Positions 45,809 to 58,419 of a stretch of DNA of 64,000 bases are shown here, piece by piece. Positions within the stretch are counted from its first letter, which is position 1. The number at the start of each line of letters is the position of its first letter. The translations under genes were made by a program, and so were the position numbers. The notes under the pieces were generated by a model. The model was not told the DNA's origin. It did no database searches and saw nothing but the letters and a program-made list of their open reading frames with translations. The stretch covers positions 68,815,601 to 68,879,600 of the forward strand of contig NC_080428.1 in NCBI RefSeq assembly GCF_029873635.1, given 5' to 3'. Origin of the DNA: Malania oleifera (Eukaryota; Streptophyta; Magnoliopsida; Santalales; Ximeniaceae).

Positions 45809-48210
45809 CTAAGTTTCGTAAAATTTGAACTTAGACCTAAAAATATATTTTCTGAGCTCCAACCATGACATTATCCTTTAGGCATACAATAACTTTCCAT
45901 CAATAGAATTTTCTTTTCCAAAATGGAATTATTTCCGCAAAATTCTAACAATTTTCATTAACAAGTTCAAGCTACTAATTTTTGGCAATATATTCCTCAT
46001 CTAACAAATCATGATTTTCCCTTTTTTCATTGTTTACTTGAATATGTAATCTTAATCTTTTTATATCTGTCAGCCACAAATTTCAATTAATGAAATTTGG
46101 CAATGCCGTAAAAATGTTTAATTGACAAATAAATGCTAATTCAAATGTGGGACGTGGGGCGTTGCTCTCTTTTTTTTTCACAATTTTCTTAAAATGTAGT
46201 GATTTTTTTTTTTTCAGTACATTTGTAGGCTAATTAAAGGAAGTGAAGTTTTTTTTAATAGCATTATTATTACCCTTTTCAAAATTTATTGTTACTTAAT
46301 CTTGCAATAAATCAAGTTGTATTGTATTAAAAGAATTTTACGAACGTGTTAGCTAAATGTAAAAATTTTGTAGAAATTCGACCATCAGATTAAGGGTTGT
46401 TTGGTATCATTATCAAACTTATGAAAATAAAAACTAAAACTAGAAATAGAAATTAAAAATTTAAAACTAATAACTTGTTTATTATATTTTTTTTAAAAAA
46501 ATAGAATCAGATAAAATAAATGTTCATTTTTGTATTTGAATCGAATAAAATTTAAAATATATATATGATTAAAAATAATAACAAAATACTGCAAATTTAA
46601 ATCAAGTTTACGAAACAATTGAAAACCACAAAATTAATTTTTAATTTTTTTGTAAACAACTGAAAATTGAAAATAAAAATAGAAGATTGACAACTGACAA
46701 CATAAACAACCATGTTTTCATAATTCGTTTGTGTAAGAAAGAAACGAAAATAGAAAATAAGAAACATAAAAGATACCAAAAAACATTGTGCTTGTGTGTG
46801 TGTGCTCGCGTGTGTAGTTGCGCTAACAACAAAAGTAAAGAAATTTTCAATATATATTTTTTCATATTATTTTTAAAAATTCATTATTTTATAAAAAATA
46901 GAATTAAAATAAAAAATTTAAATAGTGAATAAATTAACAAATTGACAAATCTATAAACAAATGCACTAACAAAAGTTTTTATCATTTTCTGCTCACTCCT
47001 CCCGATAAACATTAAAAATCTTTCAGTAACGGCTAAAAATCTCCAGGTGCAAATATCATGTGATCACGTGAATATGTATGAGGTGTGTTACACCAAGAGT
47101 GTCATGGCTTGCACGCATGTGTCCCGAAGAGTTTGCTGGCATCTTTTTGTAACGCTTATATGACATTACAAAAAAAGAAAAAAAAATTAACATAAAAAAT
47201 TTTATTTTATTCTCACTAGTCAAATATAAATCTAATCTAACAATGAGTAGCTCCTAATTAATGTAGTCAAAATTTTACATTTATATTTTTTATTTTATGA
47301 GGGCGATTGCATTCGTCAATAGTATGCACTATCCAATACTAGAAAGTGCCCATGTCACTGAACTTGATAATGCACATGTGCTAGCAATTTATTATCGTGT
47401 GAATGTATATATGTTACTCGTCCATGCACACATATGTGCTAAGTTAATTTTTTTTTAGTTTAGATGAATTTCTTTTATATTTCTAAAATTAAGACTTGGT
47501 TTGACCCCTCCGTAACTTAAAAAAAAAAAACGTTAAAAAAAGTTAATTCAAATTGTTGCAAAAAATTGTTCAGTTCGAGGCGAAAAGAAGTTGTAAGAAA
47601 GAAAATAATAACTTTAAGTGTTAAATAAATAAAAAAAAACTATAAGTTACCTAAAGACATTCAAATTATAACTTTTAATAATTCTCTACAAAATTAAAAT
47701 TTAATTTTTACTTACTGCATTATGTATAACATTTACTTAAAAAAAAAATCAAATTCACCCTAAGTTGTTGTGCAAATGTGTTCAACAAAGTAATGAATAA
47801 GGTAAAAATAAATAAATAAAAGTAATAGTGTTGCGTTAAAACTGAAATAGAAGCTTAAAAGAAGTAATATTGACCTTATAATTTTGATATTTAAGAAAAT
47901 ATATGTCTCATTAGGTTTGTGTAATACCACAAATTGAGCCTCCATCTTGGAATTAGAGGCTGAACACAAGCAAGGTTATATTGCTTGCTCCATGAATAAT
48001 TGGAGGGAGCAATTCAATTTTCACTTAATAAGAGAATAAGCTCAAATCGTCTATAATTGCTCAACGCAACCTGCTCAATGGAAATTAAACACCTTTTAAG
48101 AAATTCAGAAATCATGATAAGAGTTTTAAGTTAGGATCTTATGTCTGCTCACCTCAGAAGTGAAGAATAATGGAAATCGGGAACATAATGAAGGGAGATT
48201 GGACTCATAT

Positions 48211-48287
<77 letters not shown>

Positions 48288-48496
48288 AAAGGTAATTAAA
48301 GAGAAAGGGGTAATAAAATGACCAATGACAAAAGTAACATCCTATTGATCACATTTTGCATATGTTTAATAATGTCTTTTTTACAATTTGTTACATAGAT
48401 ATTTTTATTACCAACGTGTTGACTTTTTAAGTTCAATCTCTGTTTTGATGCTGATAAAGTACTAGTATCTTATGTGTGTTTAAGTATGTGAACAAG
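45809..48496. repeat. Segmental duplication, unit 3 (without gypsy element)
   Basis: Starts CTAAGTTTCGTAAAATTTG at the same junction and follows unit 1 to its position 37409, with small indels (about 50 bp missing near 47795 relative to 36657-36708; (GA)n at 48213-48284 expanded). It then continues into the intact copia-type LTR instead of a gypsy LTR. Confidence 0.88.
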
Positions 48497-50414
48497 TCTA
48501 AATTTCAGTGCGTATAAGATAAAAGGACTTGAAAGCCAGAAAAAACTCTAAGATCATATGTATCTGGCGTATTCCATGAAGACACACGAATAAGAAGATT
48601 AAAGTCATTTGTTCTTATTGTAAAATGCATTTTGTTTTATATTTTGGGTCTCTAATATTTGCGTACATTGCATTATAAGAATTAAATGCTCAAGACCATA
48701 GTTTGATCGTAGGGATCACCTTCGTTTGACCGACGTCGAATTTTTGGGGTAACTCTCAAGAGGCCTTAGAATGACCATAGGAATCATCACCCACATAACC
48801 CAAAATGTCTTATGCTTAGTCACACTAGGTTGATGAAGCACAGAGACCAAAATAGGACTTAAATGCATATTTTTAGTGGTCTAGGTCGACCGAATCCAAA
48901 GCTATATAAAGGTTTCAGTCGACCGAACTAAAGTGAACACTTTGACTTTGTTTGGTCGACTATGACAAAATGAACGTGACACTTATGATCGGCCAAATCC
49001 CCACGTTCCTGACACCCCCCCATACACTCGGTCGACCAAATTTGTTAATTCATTTGGATACGATCGACCGAACCTATGAAGGTGGTCAACTGAACCTGGC
49101 TCGGTCGACCGAACCTCGAAGGGTCTAAAAATTGCCTTGAGACGGTCAACCATATTTCCAATTCAAAATTGACTTGGTCGACCGAACACAGTACTACAGT
49201 CGATTGAATCTTGAAAATGGTTGACCGAACCTCTCGGGTTAGTAAAATTTTTACCACAGTAAATCAGGGTTAATTTTCATTAAACTCAAAAAAATACCCA
49301 ACATGTCCCCAATAGTTATATTTTTCCCCCACTTTATATATGCCTCATCATTTGTCATCATTACATAGTGATTAGGGTTTTAGATTAGCTAATTTTTCTT
49401 TGAAAATTTTATTGGGCTAAATCCTTCATACTCCCATATTTTTCAACCTTATTGCAAAAATATCTCTTTCATACTCATTTAACTACTTATTCTTGAAAGA
49501 GTTTATTTCATCTCATTCATCTTACAAGCTAAATCTCTCTCACACTTGCATTTGTCTATGTATTGATTTTTTAGAGTAAGCTTATGGTTTTTCCCATAGT
49601 ATTTTATGTATAGATATTGTATTGGGAAAAACTCTTCACTGGCTTAGGAACTCGCATCCTTATTGCAAGTTTCATAAGCTTGCTTTGTGCTTTGACAAAA
49701 ATATTTTTAGTAAGTCCCTAATATTTATAGTACTAGATATTTGAAAATTACTACTATGATAATTGTTTAGGGTTATAGAGATTCTTTGAATACTTATATT
49801 GAAAATATATTATTTTGAAATCAAAGATCTCACTCTCACATACACGTATTGATATACATATTGTTGAGAGTGAACACATTGGTTAACAAAATCTCACTTG
49901 AGCTTAATATTCTATCATTTGTGAGTGCATTAATTTCATTGTACATACCGATACATATCAGCTTGTATTAGGAGCATTTACTTGAACGTAAATTTTTCAT
50001 ATATGTTGTATTCTCGACGTATGATCGGAAGAGGGAGACTAACTCTATGAATAGTCCTGGCCTAATTCAGACCTGGTTAAGAGAAGTACGTGCACCATCC
50101 TGGTAAGGTGTTGTAAACGGTGTCGCTCCACCCGTGAAGTGAGCAACTAATGGAATCCTTGAGTTGTGGCTTAAGGCAGGGACGTAGGCAGTATTGACTA
50201 AACCCCGATAACATATCTTGTGCACACTTTTCAATTTCCGCACTTTAAATTTCAGCACATGTATGTTTTATATTTGATTCATTATATGGTTTACATGTGT
50301 TTAATTATTTGATTATTTGATCGGGCTTATGATTACATAGAAAGACCCTAAGTTTGTGCAATATTGTTTTGTGGAATATGAATTGACCTAGGCATAAATT
50401 TTTAAAATTTCAAT
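48417..50414 (+). mobile_element. Copia-type solo LTR A, main part
   Basis: TGTTGACTTTTTAAG start at 48417; its last 35-40 bases (52550-52588, ending TTCTAACA) lie beyond nested LTR B. Flanks CAACG (48412-48416) and CAATG (52589-52593) form a 5-bp TSD with one change. Holds a TCGACCGAA array (48888-49235), TTTATATATG near 49333, and the GGAATCCTTGAG ... AAACCCCGATAACA block near 50150-50215. No internal region, so it is a solo LTR. Confidence 0.85.
48888..49235 (+). promoter_or_regulatory. GGTCGACCGAAC array in LTR A
   Basis: About ten full or degenerate motifs (GGTCGACCGAAT, AGTCGACCGAAC, CGATCGACCGAACC, GGTTGACCGAACC) ending about 100 bp upstream of the TATA-like TTTATATATG. Confidence 0.55.
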
Positions 50415-52549
50415 TGTTGACCTTATAGGTCATATCCCATTTTGATTATGATAAATACTCTGGTATTTAAGGGTTGATGAGTTTGTGTGTAGGATTAATT
50501 GAAAGTTTCATATGGTGCACGTGGACTTGAAAGAAATTGAAGACCCAAAATATTTATTTGTTGTATTTCAATTAAGTTTTATTTGGGTCTATGAATATTT
50601 AAATTCTAATGGTCTATAATAATTACTGCATTGCATTCATGATGGGACAGATAAGCTCAAAGACTTTAGATTGACCATAGGTCCAAAGATATTGCATGAA
50701 AAAGGCCCCACATATCTTAGAAGTAATTATCATGAAGAATAGGGGTGACTTCTAAATAAAAAGAGGACCTAAACTGAAAATTTTTTATGGTCGGTCGACC
50801 GAACCAAAATACACTAAGCACTTTGGTCAACCGAACCTATCCAGGGTCAAAAAGTTGACCATTTATAAAATGAACTGCAACGTCCTGGTCGACCGAACTA
50901 CAAGTTGTAAAATGGCTCGGTCGACCGAACGTTCAAACTTCGGTCAACTGAACTTAGCGCGGTCAACCGAACCTTGGAGGTTTTGAAATCGCCTCAAGCC
51001 TGGTTGACCATCTTCTCAGTTCAAATACACCCTAGTCGATCGACTTGAGCAACCTGATCGACTGAACCTCAAAAGTGGTTGACCGACCCTCTCGGGTTGC
51101 TTGAATTTTACCAAGGTTAAAATGTGGTTATTTTTATTAACCATACTTAAACCTTTTCCAAAATTCCCTCCGGGTCCCCAACGGTTCAAATTTTTGGAAA
51201 CTCTATATATATCCCTTCATTTGTGCAGATTAGGGGTGATTAGCAAAATAAGATTATCAAAAATCCTCTAAATCTTTTTATACTCACATTTGTCATACTA
51301 CATATTATTCAAGCCAAATTTTCACACTCTCTTTGATTCATCTTTGCAAAACCATCTTCGATAAAGAGAGCGTTTATTGTATTCTCTTCATTTGCATTAT
51401 TGTTGCAACTTGAAGAGTGAATATACTTGTGTGCTTTATACATTATTTTAAAGCTAGCATACTCTCTCATCTATTATTGTTGAAATTATTTTTTAGAGAG
51501 TTAGTTTGAGTTGATCCCAGATTATTTCATTGATAAATATTATCTTGGGATAGCTCTTTTCAGCTTGAGAATCTTGGCACCTTTGTTGCAAGATTCAAAG
51601 GCTAGTGTTTGTGCTTATTGCAAAAATAATTTTTTAAAAGCTAATCTTCACTATCTCCTAAGTTCATTACTGAAGATATTTTTGTGGAGATAAAGATAGT
51701 TGAAGTATAAATCTTTGAAATATGTTTTATTGACTCCAGTTTGTTTAAATCAAAGATAAATCTTTACAGTAACTCTTATATTACTTGATTGATATATTCT
51801 TTTGAGAGATTAAGGTCATAGATCCTAATCTCTATTGTGCTTAATATTGAAAACATCTTTGTTGAGATATTTGATTAGGATGTTAGAAAGTCCTTTGATC
51901 ATTTATTGATTATAATATCTTGAATCAAAGGTACTACTCTCACATATGCACATTGACATACACATTGTTGAGAGTTAAACATTGGTTAACAAAATCTCAC
52001 TTGAGCTTAATATCCTATCATATGTAAATACACTAGTTGATTGAGCATAGTGGTGCATATATTCTTCGTGTAAGAAACACATTTGTTTGTAGGCAAATTT
52101 GATTATCAGTTGTATTCCAGGCGTGGGCCTGAAGAGGGAGACTTGCCCTGTGAAAAGTCCCGAACTAGTTCAAACCCGATTAAGAGAACTAGGTGCACCA
52201 TCCTGGTAAGGTGTTGTAAATGGTGTTGCTTCACCCGTAAAGTGAGCCTTTAGTGGAATCCTCTTGCTTATGAGCTTGAGGCAGGGACGTAGACAGTATT
52301 GGCCAAACCCTGATAACATATCGTGCATGTACTTTATATTTTCGCAATTTATTTTCTGCACTTTCTTTTTCAACACATGTATGTTGTATGCCTGATTCAT
52401 TATATGCTTCACATGTGTTGATTGGGTTTAAGATTATTTAGACATGCCCTAGGTTATGGTTATACTATTGCTGGAATTTAGTTGAACTTAGGCATAAATT
52501 TTTAATTACCCAATCCACCCCACCTCTTGGGAATACACCAATTCCAACA
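50415..52549 (+). mobile_element. Copia-type solo LTR B, nested in the tail of LTR A
   Basis: 2135 bp, TGTTGACCTTATAGG ... CACCAATTCCAACA. Flanks TCAAT (50410-50414) and CCAAT (52550-52554) form a TSD with one mismatch. Has the GGTCGACCGAACC array (50795-51090), TATATATA (51204-51211), and the GGAATCCTCTTGC ... CCAAACCCTGATAACA block near 52253-52320. Same family as A1 (8742) and A. Confidence 0.85.
50795..51090 (+). promoter_or_regulatory. GGTCGACCGAACC array in LTR B
   Basis: About ten copies, exact or with C-to-T type changes (GGTCAACCGAACC, GGTTGACC, GATCGACTGAACC), ending about 115 bp before TATATATA. Confidence 0.55.
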
Positions 52550-52588
52550 CCAATTCACCCCCCTCTTAAGAATACACCAATTCTAACA
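52550..52588 (+). mobile_element. Tail of copia-type LTR A
   Basis: CCAATTCACCCCCCTCTTAAG ... TTCTAACA: the last bases of LTR A, separated from the rest by LTR B. The doubled tail (52505-52549 then 52550-52588) is what exposes the nesting. Confidence 0.75.
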
Positions 52589-52731
52589 CAATGTTAATCA
52601 ACTATCATCTTAATTTTTGAGATCATAAAATTCCCTAGACCAATTTCTCGTCCTTAATCAATATGAATTATAAATATATCCTCCTAAAATGGCCAAATTC
52701 GTATATTCCTCCATTATCACCTTTAACTTTT

Positions 52732-52949
52732 TGTTAAAATTACATTAGCTTAATTTTAGAAATTGAGAGATATTCTTTCCTGTATATATTTAGGTGATTT
52801 ATAATCCCTTCAATTAAAAGAATTAGTTAAGATCATTATTTTAGTTTCCTGCAATTTAGGATCTTGATTTACTCTTGTAAACTTAGTCCATTTTGACTAT
52901 CGAAAATGAACTGCAAAAGACACAATTTTTTTGAAAACTTATTTTTTCA
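52732..52949 (+). repeat. Copia 5' LTR
   Basis: TGTTAAAATTACATTAG ... CTTATTTTTTCA. Compared with the 3' LTR it lacks a TATATATAGCAG segment (present at about 63077-63088) and differs at many positions, so the insertion is old. Confidence 0.88.
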
Positions 52950-52962
52950 TGGTATCAAAGCA
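52950..52962 (+). other. Copia primer binding site
   Basis: TGGTATCAAAGCA directly after the 5' LTR; matches initiator-Met tRNA priming with small changes. Confidence 0.85.
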
Positions 52963-53010
52963 ATGATCTTGTTGCCTCTATATACCATTTTCGCCTACTC
53001 TGATCACACT

Positions 53011-53463
53011 ATGTCTACATCTGCGATTGATTTCGTAGATCCTTTTTTTTCTCCATACTTCTGATCATCCTGGCATGATTCTTGTTCCAAAAGTCTTAAA
53101 TGGAACCAATTATACTATGTGGAAGATATCTATGATGGTGAGCATCAGTGCTAAAAATAAACTGGGGTTCTACAAAGGAATAATTTCCACTCGAGATGAA
53201 AACAATCCAAAATACTCTTTATGGCAGCGCTGCAACGATATGGTGCTTTCCTGGATATTTAACTCTCTAATTCAGGAGCTTACAAATAGCGTACTCTGCT
53301 GGAACACCTTTAGAGATTTGGATAGATCTTCATGAACAATTCTCTTAAGGTGATTTTTCCTATCATTATCAGACTCAGTGATCTTTTGTTGAATTGAAAC
53401 AAAATCAAGAATCAATTTTTTCTTACTATAAAAAGATGAAAATGTTGTGGGATGAGCTAACAA
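53011..53463 (+). pseudogene. Copia gag, N-terminal part
   Basis: ATG at 53011 (MSTSAIDFVDPFF) runs into a stop; the next frame, 53075-53335, gives MILVPKVLNGTNYTMWKISM ... AKNKLGFYKG, the conserved start of plant copia gag (UBN2/gag_3 type). It continues as WDELTTCC up to 53463, where a gypsy LTR interrupts the cysteine-rich part. Confidence 0.85.
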
Positions 53464-53594
53464 CTTGCTGTAGTGATCCAAAAAAAAAAGTAATTAATTA
53501 AATAAAGTAGTAATAATAATAAATTAAATTATATAATATAATATAGTAATATATTAATATAATATAATATATAATTATTATATATGTTAAAGGT

Positions 53595-53653
<59 letters not shown>

Positions 53654-55860
53654 ATATAAGCTTGAAGGATAAAAAAATCCTTCGGGGAGTTACATTTCTT
53701 GTAGAGAGGCCCCACCCCAGACTTCTCTCATTGTCTCCTCCGTCCTCCTCCTCTCTCACCTCAATTTTTTCGACAAATATTTGACCGATCGGAAAATTGA
53801 AGATATCGTTGGGTTCCTATCTCTACCACCAACATTTCTACCTAAGCGGATTTGTCGTGAGAGCGACGTAGGCACAACTCCTGGAGAAAGGTATACTCCC
53901 TCTTTTTCCTTAATTTTTCCTTAGATCTTCAGCTAAATCGACGATCGGGCACCACCACGGGGTCCTAATCTCGATCATCGTCATTTTGGCCGGAGCAAAT
54001 TTTCAATTTGGGGATCCTAGGCACCACTCCAAAGCGAGAGTGGGATTTAGGGAATTAAGGAAATTGGTAATTTTTTGGAGTTTAATTGTTATTTGAAATT
54101 TATGGGCCTAGGAAATATTAAAATAGTATTTTATTTAGGGTTGATTTGATTAAATTAGGGTTATTGAATTAAGGTTTGGGTGAGCGTCGTAGGCATCGTT
54201 TTGGGATCCCTACTACCGTAGTTCAAGAAATCGGGTAAGGGGAATATATTAAATCAGGATTTTTGAGGAAATAACTGGTGAAAAAAAAAATGAAAATTTT
54301 ATGTATATATGTATATGATTTTCATGTGGAGTCTGAAATGCCAACCATTTGAATTGTAAATTTCTAAGCCTAGGGCTGTGTTACTAGATATTATTTGCAA
54401 AAATGGAAAGTTGAAATGGCAAATTTTCTGGTTAATTGTGTAAGAAATTAAATGTATATTTTCAGTATATGAACGATGAATGTGGGTTGGCTATTTTATA
54501 GTAAACGTATGAATATATGTTGTTAAATTGTATGACATGAGTAAATGAAGTTTATATGTTGAACTATGATATACTTATGAGATGCAGGAAATACTAGAAA
54601 TGTATTAAGAAATAAATGTGATATGATTTATTTTGCATGTGTTTGATAATGTTAAATTACAATGTATGGTTTGAGAACTCCGGTGGACCTGGAAAAGGGC
54701 ACAGTACTGTTGCGAATATGCATGGAGCGCTAGTGCACCCACACGTCTTAGATAGAGTGTGGAGATGGGATGGTCGATTGTGTTGGGGAAGGGTAGTGTT
54801 CCCTTAGAATCTAGACCAGTGTGGGAACGACCAACCGTACCTACAGACTGTAGAATGTGGTTGATTTAACTCTAGAGGGCCAACTAGGTTTAAGTTCAGC
54901 CTTCGGGCCGCACAACCCGTCATGGGGTGGAAGCATGATTAGGATTTATCATCGGTATAAGGGTTTCTAAACGCATAATTGTAAGTTTAACCATGGATAA
55001 TATGAGAACAATGGATATAGAAATAGCAGTTATGGAAGCAATGGATATAAGAACAGTAGACAGAAATGACATGAAAATAGAATATGTGAAAACAGACATG
55101 AGTATAGAAAGGAATGATGAATGTGACACATGAATATAGAATATGAAAGTGAATGTAATGAATGACACAATGATAACAACATAAAGAGTAATGTAGTAAG
55201 GTATTATCAGTATTAAATATAGTAGTATTGCTTATATTTGGGGCGGGGTATACTCTTCGCCCGAGGGCTTGCTGAGAAACGCGAGTGCCCTGATAGGTAT
55301 CAGATGTAGCTATGTGCTGCATAGCCTATTAGGGTAGAGGGAAGCTACTTGTATGGGCGGGTAATCTTCCCTATTCTCGGGAACTTCTGCCGTAAACCTT
55401 TTTGTGAATGTGTGAGTACGAGATAAACTAACCACCTAAGGGCTTACTAAGTAAGGTAAGAACCCTAATATGATTCAGTTGTGACTATTGTATGGGCAGG
55501 TAATCACCCCTATCCTTGGAAACTCTCGTTGATAAAATATCTTCCATGTGGATGAGTAGGAATAGAGAATGATTTCAGAATTGTGGTTTATTTAAAAATA
55601 ATGAATATACATATATGTTGTACTTAAACCTTATGGTTGTCATATGCTGATTTAATGTATTCCATCCTTACTGAGATGTGTCTCACCCGATAGTAGAATT
55701 TATCTTTTTCAGGACCTTCGTGGGATCGAGCTTAGAGAGCTTGGGTTGTTGTAATATTTTTCAGAGAGAAAGGGTATGGAATGTTGGTTATGTATATTCT
55801 CTTTTGGGTTTGTTTATGTTTTCAGAGATGTTTATGGATGGTTGTTAATACTAGATGTTA

Positions 55861-58419
55861 TGTAACACCCCGACCCCGAGGGGCCTGGGATATTAACTTT
55901 TTACTACTGATTTACAGCGGAAGCAAAATAAACTCAATTTTTATTCAAACCAGAGCGCTAATTATTCATGTTACAATCACTTATTTCAAAAGAAGAAAAT
56001 TACACAAACGTAAATATCTGAAATCATACTATATTTCTAATTAATCTTTATTTTTCTAATCCCCACCCGCATGCTTGCTAAGCCTGATTTCCGACATGTC
56101 CTTCAGAGTTATCTGAAATAAAATATGATTGGGGTGAGACGACGCTCAGTAAGTAAATAAGATTATTATTAGTGTGTGGCTAAAATGAGCTTTTAAAGAA
56201 TTTCGTAAAACAATATTTAATAATATAACTTCTAGACTGCTTTTAGAATAAATATAAATTTAAAAATTTCTGCATAAAACTTTTGTCATCAATTTCAACA
56301 GTAAATTTTTATAATCATATATTATAACTGCTAAATTAAACTTTTAACTTTAAAACTGTAAAAACATTTAATGATAAACATACATATACTTTTCCTTATA
56401 CGTTTTCCTTAGATCGTCATTTAAGCACCAGAATGATCCTTTTCACATAAACTTATACTTTTCCTTCAAATTATCAGTAACTTGTATACGTAATTAAATA
56501 TGTATAAACATATATTATAAAAACCACCCTTAGGCCTGTTTGCCGTAAGTCATGTTTACCCCCATGACTGGGTTGTGCGGTCCGAAGACTGGACTTAGCT
56601 GGCTGGCCGACCAAACTAAATCAACGTACGTAAACTTTAAGTGAGATTTTCCTTATTAAGTCCTGGACTTAAACCAGGTGTGCACTCAGGAGAAATCCAC
56701 TAACATAAATAACCACTCTGTAAACAGTGTGGGTGCACTCTGATCCGTATAAACTTTAAGCTGCGGTACCGAGCATCTGTAACTTTGAACTTTCGTTGCC
56801 ATAAGGGGTTTGAAAATCATCTTATTATAATTTATGCAATTTAAAATAATATCGTGAAAATCTCATCTTTACTCATATTTTCATAAAAAAATGTAACGTA
56901 AAAATAAACTCATGCCACACAATTTTTGTGTTAAAAATATATATAATTTTATTTTTAAATAAAAATAAATGCTGAAAATTTACCCGAGGGGATTAGAACA
57001 TTTCTTAACCCAAATATAGATGCAAGTATATTAAAGATAGAACTGGTATAATTAAATATGCGTAAAAATAAACTCATAGAAATTTTGTGGAACTAAGTAA
57101 CATAATTAAAATTTACGTACATAATAAACTCGGGTATGAATTTAAAATAAAAAGAAACTAACATAATCAAAATTTACTTACAAATAAACTCGGGTATAAA
57201 TTTTGAATAAAAATACTAACATAATCAAATTTACTTACCTTCTTCTTTTACCGTGTGCTACGAACACAATAATTATCTTTAAGAAATGAGATCGGAAAAA
57301 GTGGGTGATTGAGAATTTATTCAAAAATTCTCTCTCCACCACAAATTCTTTCACTCACTAATCCTTCTCTTCCTTGGAAAATTGTTGTGAAAAATGAAGG
57401 TTGAGAGCTCCCTATTTATAGGAAAATTTTGGGGAAGAAATAGAATTTATAAAAGTGTGGGGAGATGGGTGAAATTATAATTTTAAAAATTAAAGAATGG
57501 GCAAAGGATGGGCAAGGTATGAGTTGAGTGGAGGCTATTTGGGAGTGCTTGCCACCATTCCCACTAAATAAATTTTTAATTAATTACTTACCTAATTAAT
57601 TAATCCATTACCTAACTAATTATTTTATTATTTTATTATTTTATTATTTTTCTTAATCATTATTATTATCATTGTTATTAATTTTAAACTATATTTAGTA
57701 TTTATTTTATTTTATTTTATTTTTGAACAAGAATTAAATTTAAATTTTAAAAACTCATGTGGGCCCCACATGGTCTTGTGGGCCCCATGTAGTCTTGTGG
57801 GCCCCACACAATGGATCGTACGTAATTCCAATAACTCTTATACGATTTTATGCATCCTGCATAGTTTTGAGACTTGTGAAAACCTTCATACAGTTTCGGG
57901 ACTCATGTGGGCCCCACACAGTCTTGTGGGCCCCGCATAGGATACCTATATTATTATTATTTTATCATATATTTCTTCAAGTTATATCAGTTAAAACATT
58001 GTTTTATGTACTCATTTACGTATATAAACAGTGTCTTGTGGCTCCGGGACTCATATGGACCCTACATAGTCTTGTGGGCCCCACATATGATACCTATATT
58101 ATTATCATCTTATTATGTATTTCTACAAATTATGTCTGTCAAAACACTATTTTATGTATATATACTTATTTACGTATACAAACAGTATCTATCCTGTTTA
58201 TCCTATGAAATTCCATTTTGACCAGGCCGACCTCCAGGGAGCGACTGAGCCGCAATGGTCTCTGAGCACTCGCTAAGACAAGGTCTTTCTTAGGCATCAA
58301 ACATGGAATCAAGGATCCTACAGAAAAACACTTCTGTATTGATATTAACTTAATGACTATTTTTATTATTTTATTATTATTGTACTTTAATCATATATAT
58401 ATATTTTTGGGTCATCACA
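55861..58419 (-). mobile_element. Gypsy-type solo LTR nested in the solo LTR above
   Basis: Minus strand TGTGATGACCC ... GGGGTCGGGGTGTTACA, 2559 bp, with a perfect TSD TGTTA (55856-55860 and 58420-58424). Has a minus-strand TATAAATAGG at 57420-57411, the conserved GGTTGTGCGGTCCGAAG block near 56572, and a GTGGGCCCCAC array in its U3. No internal sequence. Confidence 0.88.
57762..58090 (-). promoter_or_regulatory. GTGGGCCCCAC palindrome array in solo LTR
   Basis: About seven TGTGGGCCCCACA-like motifs, often preceded by TCTTG, in two clusters (57766-57812 and 57905-58090). GGGCCC is palindromic and is a known TCP-factor site type; binding here is not shown. It lies about 340 bp upstream of the TATAAATAGG. 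Confidence 0.55.

Noticed and set aside
57759..58208. 149-codon frame with MGPTWSCGPHVVLWAPH-like repeats
   Set aside because: It is the translation of the GTGGGCCCCAC array and AT-rich spacers on the non-transcribed side of a solo LTR; no domain.
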